Assembly (NCBI GenBank): GCA_017979445.1
Contig: CM030714.1
Location: forward strand, 10,181,069-10,245,068
DNA: 64,000 nt
Reading direction: 5' to 3'
Origin: Akebia trifoliata
Taxonomy: Eukaryota > Streptophyta > Magnoliopsida > Ranunculales > Lardizabalaceae
A program made the translations under genes and the position numbers. The notes under the pieces were generated by a model, which ran no database searches, was not told the origin of the DNA, and saw only the letters and a list, made by a program, of their open reading frames with translations. The first letter of the stretch is position 1; each line of letters opens with the position of its first letter. Shown in pieces: positions 11,668 to 22,451 of the stretch.

Positions 11668-11905
11668 TATAAGAAGATGACAAGCAGCAGAGAAATATCA
11701 CCCTCAATGGAATGTAAAACAAATTAATCCATGATTCATCCAGAAAGAGCCTTATACTGTACCACTAGTTCATGTGTGGGTGTGATTACTTCAACCAATT
11801 CACCATATACTCTTTCCACAATATTCTAGTGTTAGGTCATGAGTTGATGTGCCAGACACAATATATATTATATTATAGGCTCACAAACCTTGTAGGACCC
11901 ACATT
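11668..11905. repeat. Right copy, block 2, of the segmental duplication
   Basis: Diverged direct copy of 3322-3575, with the CATGTGTGGGTGTGATT and TTAGGTCATGAGTTGATGTG motifs in the same order. No reading frame is conserved. Confidence 0.65.
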
Positions 11906-11989
11906 TTACTTTCCACTGCTTTTGCAATAAATTAATAATATAAAAGAGAGAGATCTAACCCACTCTAACTTATATTTCTTGGCATTTAT

Positions 11990-12797
11990 GTGATACTTGA
12001 ACCATAGTTTAAACTTATTGAGTCAACTTGAAACTTGGCTAAGTCAGTTTGACTCAGTTAGATTTTGGAGTGACTCAAATCCATGACTATGGTTTTAAAT
12101 CTCGGCCGAGAACGAGATGACTTATTTGATACATCTTGATATTGTCCACTAATGAGACGGATAGACAGGTCAAACGTATCGGACAAGATTTAAAATCACG
12201 ATTTATTTTTTTATTATTGAACGACACGGCTCAAACATATCGGAAAATTCGTCCAAGACGATTCACTCTCATTCATGGAGGAGATGAGGCATAAAAATGA
12301 GTTTTAAAAGCATGCCCCGAGTATATGGAAAATAATTGACCAAGTCAACTCAAAAAATCATTGAGTCGAATCATCAATTTGACCAAGTCCACTCAAAAAT
12401 AAACTTAATTGGACTAAAAACTTACTGAGTTATGAGATGATGTTTAGTATTTTTGTAGAGAAAAATATATTATTATTTATTTTAAATATTAAAAAATTAT
12501 TTTTGTAAATTTATAAAAATATTGATTTTTTATTTGAGTATATAAAGTAAAATAGTCTTTAAATACTAATAAATTTTCTTAAAAGAAGAATTGAAATAAT
12601 TTAAAGTGACGTTGACATTACCTAATCGGATAGGGAACAGTTCAACATGATATCTCTCTTTATGAGATCTTCTACTGCCGCACCAAATTTTACTAACAGC
12701 ATCCCAAGATGTAAGTTAATTCTTTGAGTATCGTGTGCTACTAGTAAAAATTGATCTGTCAATAGAATTTCTCTTTATAAATTTTATTTGTACACCC
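11990..12797. other. Decayed repeat DNA
   Basis: Contains scattered GACTCAGT/GAGTCAACTTG repeats in both orientations and a CTCGGCCGAGAACGAGATGA motif, suggesting worn foldback elements. No bounded element or gene was found. Confidence 0.4.
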
Positions 12798-12805
12798 ATT
12801 TCAAA

Positions 12806-13416
12806 TAGGACTGCAACCTGGCAGGTTGGAGGGTAAACCCAAGTTCAAACCAAGTGGTAGTACCCTCAATGTGAGCTCAATTCAATCTGACCATCGAACT
12901 TGAGTTCAAAACCCAAGTTTGATATTCTAAAATCTGGTTGAACTCGTGTTAGCCCTAGTTAAGTAATTATTGGGTGGGTTGGCTTGTTGAATATACCTAA
13001 TTTTATTTTAATCAATAAATTTTTTTTATAATTTTAAAAAATATATGTAACATAAAAAATATAAAATAAAAATAAAACCACTAGTAAATAAAATAATATA
13101 CTACCAAAAAATCCATCAATGAGAGAATATTCAGACAACCCATACTTAATTAATGCCCACATTAATAATATCCAGTTGTCCACAAATCATAATGATAAGA
13201 TATAATAAAAGCATATATTAATATTATAAAAATATTTATATATTTGTAAATAAGCATCGGGTTCGAGTTGCTCAATCCCTCAACCTGAGCTTAATTTGAA
13301 TTGAGGTTGGGTTGAGATATTCTAACTTAGGCTCAACTCATTTACTACATAACTCGGCCTAGGTTTACCCCTCAATTGGATTGAGTTAGGGCAAACTTAC
13401 CCAAGTTGTAGTCCTA
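12806..13416. mobile_element. Non-autonomous hAT-like element, 611 bp
   Basis: TIRs TAGGACTGCAACCTGG and CCAAGTTGTAGTCCTA frame the element. The adjacent 8 bases are ATTTCAAA on the left and ATTTCCAG on the right, six of eight matching, as expected for an aged hAT duplication. Interior arms are also inverted (CCCAAGTTCAAACC-type near the left, GAGTTAGGGCAAAC-type near the right). No transposase frame. Confidence 0.55.
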
Positions 13417-13474
13417 ATTTCCAGTACTGCATGTCCTATATGTATTAAACTTAATTTATTAAAGTGATATTTAT

Positions 13475-14081
13475 CTGACAGAGCTAGTTGTTGCATTTTT
13501 ATTACAAAAACTCCCTTAGAGTTCTGATAATTCCAAGGGAATCATACTTTATCAAGTTCGTTACCCACCAAACCATACTTTATTAAATTTGTTACCCGAC
13601 AAATCTTATAGTGGGGAATCAAACCATAAAATTCAAATTGATGGGGTTAATTTGTTACTTAACTACCTTGGAGTGGATCACAACCACGTCAATTTGTAGC
13701 ATTCAAAAACATGATCTGATGCTACAGGGTTATAAAGAAAAAAAACTCTAAGAATTTTGAAACAAAAAAAAAAAATAATAATAATTTTCATAGTTGAATT
13801 TTAGTTTTAAATTTAGGAGTTTAATAGCCATTCATTTTTAACACCATTGATCAAGCGAAAAAAATATTCTTTTTTAATTTTATTCTTTTGGATTTGAGTT
13901 TTTCCATGAAATCTAGAAGATTGTGGTGTTGAATTGCCAATTTGATAATTAGAACCAACGACCCATATCTTACTAAGTTTGTCATGCTAGCCTAATTCAT
14001 AAAGTAAGATTTGCTTAGGTAACAAACTTAATAAAATAAGAGAGTTTTTATAATAAAATTTCAATAGATAGATCTGTCCAG
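13475..14081. mobile_element. Long-TIR foldback element
   Basis: The left arm (CTGACAGAGCTAG, then TTTTTATTACAAAAACTCCC, then AGTTCGTTACC) answers the right arm read backwards (CTGGACAGATCTAT, then TTTTATTATAAAAACTCTC, then AGTTTGTTACC). Arms exceed 80 bases with moderate divergence. No transposase frame and no clear target duplication. Confidence 0.45.
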
Positions 14082-14752
14082 TAAATCTCACTCAAAATTA
14101 AAGTATGATTAACATTATAGATGCTTGGGACATTAAAACGAGGGTTGTTGATCGACCAACTACCTTTCCTAGCATGTAAAGAGTGATGATCCAGTACAGG
14201 TTGTTCTATAAATTACTCCATGAATCACATCAGTGTCAATTTTTCATTGGTGAATTTCATCTTTTATCTAGGCTACCTTTGCCAATAAGGAAGGAAATCT
14301 TTCACCTCATGGTATATTCCATGAAATGACCTTTTATTAGATGCTACTTTATAAAGTTCCACAGAAAGTACATAAAAGGAGAAAAGAGGGTTAAAAAGCA
14401 CACAAAGGAAATAAGAGGTGAGGTGGGGGGATAAATATTGCCTTTCTTTACAAAATAGGTTTCTCTTGTATTTAGAGATTAAATGTTTTTAAAAAGTAAT
14501 AATTTGATTTATTATTTACAAATGGAAGAAATTTTAGAAGAAAGTTGGTATTCTGGAAGATCAAATTGTAGAGAACTGATCTTCTAAGGCATGTTGAAAT
14601 TGATGATGTCATTAAATGTTATTTGCCTTCTTTTGGTATAAATTAGGACACAGACAAATAATAAGTTACAATGATTAAAAAAAAAATCCAAGTTCTTTGT
14701 CATGTTTTTTTTTTTTCTATTTTTGAATTAATAAAAAGATTTTTAACACTAA
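14082..14752. other. Intergenic, nothing recognised
   Basis: AT-rich sequence with short purine runs. No gene, RNA gene or bounded element seen. Confidence 0.45.
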
Positions 14753-15091
14753 AAGTAACTCCAACACACCAGGGCTTGGCTCTCTATTTTCTCTCAACTA
14801 CTATTTTACAAAATCAGAGCCCCTTGAAAGCACTCTAACACCCTCGGGCTCTCTAATTTGAAATATTTTGGAGGGAGAGAAAGTGGAAGAGACAAAAGAA
14901 AAGAGTGAATTTCTTTCTTTCTACCTGTTAGTGATAAAAAAACGATAGCAATTATGAAATATTTTATTGTAGTTGAATTTGTGGAGAGTCATTTTGACTA
15001 ATACCGTTGGACTGAAAACTCCTTAAATAGACAAAATCACTCTCCACAATAAAATACCTGGCAGATATGCTTATTTGTGTTGGAGATGCTC
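14753..15091. mobile_element. Tourist-like MITE, 339 bp
   Basis: Ends AAGTAACTCCAACAC and GTGTTGGAGATGCTC are inverted repeats flanked by TAA at 14750-14752 and 15092-15094. The interior matches the element at 8304-8655 (TATTTTGGAG.GAGAGAAA, GTGATAAAAAA, GAATTTGTGGAGAGTC), so both belong to one family. Confidence 0.6.
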
Positions 15092-15410
15092 TAAAAAACT
15101 TCTACCCAATAAAAGAGAATGGTTTTTATATTAGAAGTTAAGTCATTGATTTCAAGGTATTTAAAAATGAGATCAAAATCTGTTTTTTTTTTTTTAGAGA
15201 GGTCGAGGTGATTATTCAAATAAATGGTGTCTTAATTGCCACAATTTCAATAATAAAGATTGCTTGATGGTATATAATTTATAATGGAACAACTGATGCA
15301 GGTTTACATTTTAGAAATTTAGATGTAGCGTAAGCATTTCAAAGTTTTTTATAATACTTAGTGACATATAGACTTGAACTAATGATCTTAGTCAACGAAT
15401 AAAAATTGAA

Positions 15411-15645
15411 TAATGATTCTCTGACTCCCCCCTCTACTCTCCCGATGTGGCATATGACAGAACCATAGAATTTCTTCCTTGAAATACACAACTGCACATG
15501 CTTATGGGGGATGTGCAGTTGTGCATCTTGAGGAAAGAAAAGCTACATCTTGAGGAAACAAAAGCTACATTCTATCATGTGACATGTCAGGAGAGTAGAG
15601 GAGGAGTATGTCAGAGGAGGGAGTTAGAAAACCACGACTCATAAA
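15411..15645. mobile_element. CCATAGATC-family palindromic MITE
   Basis: The left arm (CTCTGACTCCCCCCTCTACTC, CATAGAATTTCTTCC) answers a right arm ending GGAGGGAGTTAGAAAACCACGACTC. The centre has an additional perfect-looking hairpin, CAACTGCACAT and ATGTGCAGTTG around 15487-15518. A short direct repeat, GAAAAGCTACATCTTGAGGAAA-like, sits in the right arm. A (CA)n run follows at 15651. Confidence 0.55.
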
Positions 15646-15650
15646 AATTA

Positions 15651-15669
15651 CACACACACACACACACAA
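15651..15669. repeat. (CA)n microsatellite
   Basis: A short run of nine to ten CA units just after the MITE. Ordinary simple repeat. Confidence 0.8.
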
Positions 15670-15832
15670 TAGTTTAAAATTGCTTAACGTTCTTTATGAA
15701 TGTATATTATATACTCGTATCTTAGAGTCACGAGAGCTCTAGAAGAGTCCATTGTCTCATAGGAAGTAGCCTGACTTTCATACTAAATTCATAAGGAATT
15801 CTCTTGTGTTAAGAACTCCACCTAATTAAATT

Positions 15833-16013
15833 GGGTCTTGTTAACGTGTGCCTTAAGGGCACACGTTACAATGCAATAAATACACATTGGGAATAAGCAT
15901 TTGGAGGTATTTCGATAAAAAAAAGTGAGGGCATTTTCAGAACGAACTTTGATTTCCCAAGGGTATTTATAGCACTTTAACGTGTGGCCTTAGGGTACAC
16001 ATTAACATGACCC
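15833..16013. mobile_element. ACACGTTAA palindromic MITE, copy 2
   Basis: Inverted ends GGGTCTTGTTAACGTG and CATTAACATGACCC, with AATGCAATAAATACAC and GTATTTATAGCACTTT further in. The centre differs from copy 1 but the terminal ~55 bases on each side are clearly shared. Confidence 0.6.
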
Positions 16014-16880
16014 AATCAAATTATAAATTCATTAAGATAGAAAAGTATCATCTTAATTATTACTGATTCAACACTATTTTGACACACATCCAAGGACTTA
16101 TTCAAAACATAGATGTCGTATGTATTACTAGTTCTAAAACACTTACCTATTCAACTTGTTTTTCTTATTGAACCTAAATAATGGATCACAAGACTAGGTT
16201 GGGTGTGAATTGTTTGTGAATATTTCTAATAAAAAGAGTTTGGTCTTATTCCATTTGATGTCTTACAAGTCCCTTAACATAAAAGGATCAATTAAATTCT
16301 CTTTAGACCTTTTAAAATCTAAATAAAGTATCATATCCTTAGTAGATTCTTGACATAGTTATATTTTAGAGGGTCATGGTGACTCTCATCATTATATATC
16401 ATGTTGTTAGCTCTCTTATCACATCACAATACACAATAATTGTAAAAAATATGCTTGTTCACTAAAGACACGTTTTCTAATAAGTTCCAAAGTTAGTTTA
16501 GATCTTTACACACTATGTTAACTGTAATAAGCTCGGTTTCTATAATGAAGCAAGTGATTACAGTAACGACAAAATTGCAACACTTGTTATTATAAAATTC
16601 GACTTTGATTTAGGCTATTTTACTAACACTTCTAAAGTCTGAAAACTAGAAATCAAACTTTAAAAGTTTCATCCAGCATCCCTCCATTGTTGGATCAAAG
16701 TTTCTGAATTTTGATTTTTAAATCTAAAATCTGAAATCTGAAATTAAACAAACGAAAATAAAAATTCTGAAATCTGAATTTTAAAAGTGAACCACCTCCA
16801 TTTAAACTTCAGAAGTGTTACCAAACACACACTTACTCTAACCATCATCATTGAATCCATGTAATACAACAAAATATCAT
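16014..16880. other. Intergenic, nothing recognised
   Basis: No gene or bounded element seen. A TGAAATCTGAA-type short repeat recurs near 16720-16780. The frame at 16744-16965 (minus) has no recognisable domain. Confidence 0.45.
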
Positions 16881-16882
16881 TA

Positions 16883-16985
16883 TAAATAAATGTCTTGTTG
16901 AGTTTAATCCCACATCGGACATTTATTGCATTATCTCTCTCCTTATAAGTTTGAGGCTCCTTCATTCATTATTGATTAGCTTTGA
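16883..16985. mobile_element. Possible small LTR/TRIM remnant
   Basis: TTTAATCCCACATCGGACA followed by CCTTATAAGTTTGAGGCTC resembles the promoter region of small plant LTR elements, in which a TCCCACATCGG motif precedes a TATA-like box. Only one end is visible, so the assignment is tentative. Confidence 0.3.
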
Positions 16986-18869
16986 GTTGAACCCACAAAT
17001 TAATCACGTATGATCTACAGTCTTTCAAGATACTTAAAAGCTTAAAAATATTCCATCCCAAGATTCTTTATAGGGGAGAATCTAAGAAAACTAGACTCGA
17101 GAGGCTTAACCGTGTGGGGATGTGCCTTTGACAAGGCACGTAAAGTAACACTTGAAAAGTCAAAGTTTTTAGTGAGCACGCCATTGAATTTGGGCATTAG
17201 ATAGGGTAGAAAGGTGGTCTCCTATCATATTATCTTAAGAAATATGTGATTGATTAGGCGAAATGTATAGGTATATTCCTTGAAGAAAAGGATTAAAATA
17301 TTTCAACAAATTTAAAGCATTTTGAATGGCCTAATGGAGTAAGTAACTTGGGAAAAAGATTGGATGATGACATACATAAGTACATTGAAAATAATTCTTT
17401 TATGAGTCGTGACGAATGCACACGATTTTGGTACGTGATAGACATGATAAGGACACAAAATCATAGATATTTTTCATCGGAATACACACAAAAAGATGTG
17501 TGTTTCTGTGCCCTTGCCACGCATCCAACCCCATACCAAAATTGCATGCATTCAACATTATTCTTCTTTTATATATTAAGAAACATTAAATTGGATGACA
17601 TTTCACTCCAACAAAATGGAATAACGAAAAGAAATAATTTTATGGAGGGAAAATTCTCCAAAAGATTGACAAAAATTGAAAAATTCTCAAAAGAGTAGAT
17701 TATTAATTTTAATTCTAAAAATGATAAATTATCCTTTTCAAAATTAAAATATTCCAATTAAAGTGGAATTTTTTTTACTATTATATAAAATAGTAAAAGA
17801 GTTTCTCCATTTTAATTTCAGTAAAATAGTTAAAATACGTTCTGCTTTATAAGATATTGAATTTTTTCTCCAATTTAGTGAAAATATTTTAACTTCAAAA
17901 ATGATAATTTATCATTTCAAAATGAGTAGTTTACTATTTTGGAAAATTTTCAAATTTCAGGGCATGATTTGGTAAAACAACCTAAATTTGTTGTATGCAT
18001 GTCGAGTATAAAGAAAAAAAGATTATGAAAAAAAAAAAAGGTGTAGATTGATTGATGATCATATCAACATAACCGATTTCTCGAAGAAACCTTTATTTTT
18101 TAAATAAGATGTCATCATGGTGGTTCATAAAAAAATGTTCAATAGGATATATTTTTTTTCCTTAGGTAGAGTGATCACCTTCTAAAAGTGATTAACCAAA
18201 GAATTTATCATTAAAGGACTTAGAGGTTTTAAGATGATGTGTTATATGTTTTACTATTGCTTGCTTTTCTTCACATGTCTACACTACATTGTTGAAAAGC
18301 ATGTCTTTTCCTTTCTTTTTGTATGTGATTGTACAAAATTGCCACTTATTTAGATGTGAAGTGAGGAAATTTTCAAGTTGAACTCTTCAATGTGAGACAC
18401 TAACCCAATTATTAGGGTCTAATACAACCTAACTTTCCCCTCGAGATGATAAAAAACAAGACTTTTTGCCTATTTTATATGTCCAACCATCGTTACTTTA
18501 TGTTATTTTATGATAGAGAGGATTATTAAAGTTATATGCTATTCCAACTTTACCTAACAAATACCTATTCAAACACTCAAAATATTATTAAGATTCCATA
18601 AAGGTAATGAAACTTTTATTATAAGAGGAGAATTTATAAAATTATTCTCTAAGCTTAAAGTATCGCATAAACAATTCTTTAATGGGTGGTTTAGAAATTA
18701 CTGGTGAATATTCACTAGCATACCCCTATCGTAGTCGTCACCGAAAGATTAATCGAAAAGTAATCTAAATGCCCTCATTTTCAATCTTTTGCCTAACTCC
18801 TTTATTTTTCTTCCAAAATCAATGATCAGCTTCCACTTCCATATCTTGGATAACTTTTGAGTTGTGATA
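16986..18869. other. Intergenic, decayed repeats
   Basis: A half copy of the CCATAGATC MITE family seems to lie at about 17450-17530 (ATCATAGATATTTTTC, CTTGCCACGCATC). A 116-codon frame at 17348-17698 runs through this half MITE, has no recognisable domain and is not called a gene. The rest is AT-rich without landmarks. Confidence 0.4.
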
Positions 18870-18871
18870 AT

Positions 18872-19052
18872 ATGACACCCCCTCTGACACACACCCCCCA
18901 TCGCCCCCATCTTTGAACTGTAGATCATTTTTCTCAAGATACATAATATTTTTTTTATGATTATGCGTATCCCAAGGCAATAATCTACCATTTTGTGATG
19001 GGAGCACAGGGGGAGGTGTGTAAGAGGGGGGCACTAGGAAATCATTACACAT
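18872..19052. mobile_element. CCATAGATC-family palindromic MITE
   Basis: The left arm (GACACCCCCTCTGACACACACC, CTGTAGATCATTTTTCTC) pairs with the right arm (TAATCTACCATTTTGTGATGG, GGAGGTGTGTAAGAGGGGGG). The centre carries two reversed ATACATAA/ATTATGCGTAT halves. Frames here on the minus strand are by-products of the palindrome. Confidence 0.55.
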
Positions 19053-19464
19053 AATTTTTTTAACCCTTGTTTATAACCACCTCCTTCAACTTTCAAACGT
19101 CCGGAGAAAGATAACACTTTTAGTGAGATTAAAAAGTGATTAACATTTTAAGAGAAAAATCAAGGTGTTTTGACAAGAAATCAAACTAGGGACAAGGTCA
19201 AATGGATTTAAAAAAGATTTACATATTCAAGAGTTTGAAGAAATGTGTTTTTGAAAGAAAAATCAAAGGAATATGTCATTAGTTTGAAAATACACTCTAT
19301 TGTCTCAAATACTGCTCGAAAGTGGGAGGGCTGTATGTTCAAATTTCCTTTGTTGCTGAAGAGAAAAAATGTGAGTATCGTTGATTCAAATTTACAATAA
19401 TTTATAAAAATATTTTTGCATTACATTGCTCTTATTATTATAATAAGGAAGGAGCATATATATA

Positions 19465-19668
19465 TATAATCAATCGACTATCCTGACGTGACAAGTTCGA
19501 AAATCTTAGTTGTGCAATCCTCAAGATACACGACTGTACTTTCCCATAAAAAGTGTATCTCAAGGGAAACATGTTTACAATGGAGTGCAGATCTACGATT
19601 CTCGGACTTATCACCTTAGGTAGTTACTGAGTATGCCACGTGGGGTAGTCAGATTATCACGACTCATA
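19465..19668. mobile_element. CCATAGATC-family MITE with GATTATCACGACTC end
   Basis: Left arm (CAATCGACTATCCTGACGTG, ACAAGTTCGAAAATC) answers the right arm (CAGATCTACGATTCTCGGAC, TATGCCACGTGGGGTAGTC). The same ends flank the chromovirus at 28974-29078 and 34290-34398. The centre has CAAGATACACGACTG opposed to AAAAGTGTATCTCAAGG. Confidence 0.6.
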
Positions 19669-21383
19669 TAAATTACATTAATGTGTATCCATTCATTCAT
19701 TCATTCAATGCTACCTTCTTCTTTCTTTCTTTCTTTTTTTAAGCTAGAAGTCCATTGGTGGAAAGCAAACAATCCTTTGAATTTAAGGAAAAGGGCATTT
19801 TGGTTTATTAGGAGAAAATCTCTAATCTTTTAAAATATCTTTTTTCTCAATCTCATCTCTTAATTTTGTAAAAGCCCTTTACTTCAAAACGGCTAGTAAG
19901 TGTGTAATGAATAGAGAAACATTTTCCTTACAAATTTAGTAAAAATTTTAAGTCTTATTGAAGGTTATTCTGCTCAGTTGAATAGCCACATTAGCAATCC
20001 AACACCACTGTCCTCTAAATTCCATCGAAAATCTCATAAATAAATAAAAAGGAAAAAAAAAAATTAGGCTTGATCCAAGGTTTTGAAAATGGACCGATAC
20101 CAAACTTTCAACTAACTCCAAAATTTAAAAGTAAAATTCAATGGTGAAAAATACTTTTTTGATTAATTTTTTCAAAATTTATAGAATTTTGTCCTCTGCA
20201 ATACTGAAGCATCGGATCACGTTTTTTGATGTCACAAGGTGAGGCCACTAACCCTTTGTAAGGGTGAAATCCTTACAAAGTTTGTAAGGCTAGTTGAACA
20301 CTAATTAATAACCTAGTGAGTAGTGACAAAACGACGAGTATGATGTAACAATTAATTGTATTTTTTCATTAACTCGTGATTATTAAAAAAAAAAAATCTC
20401 CAATTATTTAAAAAACTTGCGGTTAAATCGGCTTATAAAAATTTTCAACTTTTTTCAATAAATCACCATTTTTTATCATTACGGGAAGGAGTAGTATTGA
20501 AACAAATCCATATTATTTAATTTTTTTTAAATTGAAAAAAAAAATTCCTTTCATTAAATTAAATGACACATTCAATTATAAAGCAAGATTATCCTTTTTA
20601 AATTTCTTAAATAATCTCATAAATTAATTATAGAAATAATTATAACCTTACATAAATAATAATTTTTATAACTTGTGCAAACACATGTTTTAGGAGGAAG
20701 AGGGGGGGGGGGTCAATTGAGGCCGTTGTTGAGGCTGTTGGCATGTTAAGTTGGCCAAACTCACCCTAAAAATAGAAGGATTAAGGCCTTGATCTTGAGC
20801 TCACAAAGGTAAGGCCTCCGGCCTGTCTGCTAGCCTATTTTAAATGTATTGTAATGAAAAATAATTAAAATATATTATAAATAATACATTTACTTTCATC
20901 TCTAACTATTTTTAAATTAGGATAGATATTTAACCTCTATTTTACTTAAAAATTATATCAAAAAAATTTTCAACAATTTCAAAAAATGCATGAATTTAAT
21001 GATTTTTAATAAAATTCAAATATCAATTCTAACCCAACCTAATTATAGCTGATGTAGGCTTGATACTCGATAAACTTATAGCCTACCACTTTAAGGTCAA
21101 GTTAGGGTTCAACCAAATCCAACCCGAACCCTCCAGATACACATTATTCTATAAGTTTTGTAGTTAATATTATAACTTTGTCTCAAAGTATCATTCTAAC
21201 AACCACCATCAAAACCTTATCCTAAAAATTGGGATAAGTGACATCATCTCTTAGTAGACGCGTCTTCATGTCACCATAAACAAATGATCTCACATTGGCT
21301 CTCCCCCTCTCACTCTTTTACAACTTCACGACATTGGTTTTTAATAATATAATTGTTATTTTTTAAAAACAAATTATAAGTAA
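19669..21383. other. Intergenic, decayed repeats
   Basis: Includes an (ATTC)n run near 19691, poly-A/T tracts and a worn inverted repeat around 20740-21130 (AAGGCCTTGATC-type against GTAGGCTTGATACTC-type). No gene, RNA gene or clean element boundary. Confidence 0.4.
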
Positions 21384-21569
21384 GGGTGTCTTTAACATGT
21401 GCTCAAGGGCATAAGTTAGAATGCATTAAATACACCTCTAAAATTCATTTTAAGCCTGAAATGCCCTTAAAAATATTTTTCTCCAATTAGAAATACTCTC
21501 AAATATTTATTTCCAAAATATATTTAATGCATCTTAATATGTGTACTTAGTGCACACTTAATAAAATCT
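21384..21569. mobile_element. ACACGTTAA palindromic MITE, copy 3 (diverged)
   Basis: Ends GGGTGTCTTTAACATGTG and CACACTTAATAAAATC are inverted; AATGCATTAAATACACC on the left answers ATATATTTAATGCATCTT on the right. More diverged than copies 1 and 2. Confidence 0.5.
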
Positions 21570-21589
21570 TATAAATAATTTAAGAGTAG

Positions 21590-21730
21590 TGATTTTCTAA
21601 CTCCTTTACTCTACCGACATGAGCTAGTTATAGAACCATAGATTTTCTTTTCTTGGGATGTACAATTATAATCTCGAAATGCCACGTCGAGATTGGGAGA
21701 GTAAAGGGGGAGTCAGAAAATAATTATTCA
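21590..21730. mobile_element. CCATAGATC-family MITE
   Basis: Left arm (GTGATTTTCTAACTCCTTTAC, ACCATAGATTTTC) answers the right arm (GAGAGTAAAGGGGGAGTCAG). Similar to the copy at 15411-15645 but shorter. Confidence 0.5.
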
Positions 21731-22089
21731 TAATTTAAATGAAAAGTAATTTACTAATGTAACGATTTAACATTCTTTTTATAAAATTTTGAATTTTTTA
21801 CAAACACAATCATAAGCTTAATAACGTTGGTCCCACTGTTAATCGAAAACATTTTAATGGACTCTTTTACCCTTCATAGAAACAATAAAAGTCCGCTATT
21901 AACCCCCATTTCATTAAGATGGTTACTTAGATCATACTACAGACAGACCTACAACATTATTTTGAAATGACAAAACAATCCCCAATTATATTTGTTTTTC
22001 TAAATTTCGTTCGCTGTGTATTAAGGGGTATTTTGGTAACATAAAATATGTGTTATTGTCGTAACAAACTCCACCTACAACGACATTTG

Positions 22090-22451
22090 GAAAGAAGTCT
22101 CTCTCACTTATTTTTCTCCGTTCTTCCTATTTGACCCATTAAAACGTTCGCAGGCCAAAGCCGTTTCCAAGTCCAAATTCCAAAAACATTAAAACGATCG
22201 ACCCCTCCCCCAACAAACCTTCTCTTGTACGTCTCTCTTAAAACCCTGATCTCTCAATCTCTCTCCACCAAATTCGAATCTCTTTCTCTCCCTCTCAATG
22301 TCTGAATGGATTTTCCAAACGAATTCTTCTCTCTGATTAATCACACTTCTTCAGAATTTCTCCATTTCAGCTTTCAGATCGAAGAGAACAAATTTTATCG
22401 TTAATTAAGCTTCTGATCTCCAAATTTGATCGAATTCTAGGGTTAGAAATC
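22090..22451 (+). promoter_or_regulatory. Presumed promoter and 5' UTR of the AAA-ATPase gene
   Basis: The stretch upstream of the start codon becomes rich in CT tracts (for example CTCTCTCCACC near 22260 and TCTTTCTCTCCCTCTC near 22281), typical of plant core promoters and leaders. I see no clear TATA box. Transcription start is not resolvable from sequence alone. Confidence 0.4.

Noticed and set aside
17348..17698. A 116-codon open frame on the plus strand
   Set aside because: No recognisable domain, low-complexity AT-rich codons, and it runs through a half copy of a palindromic MITE.
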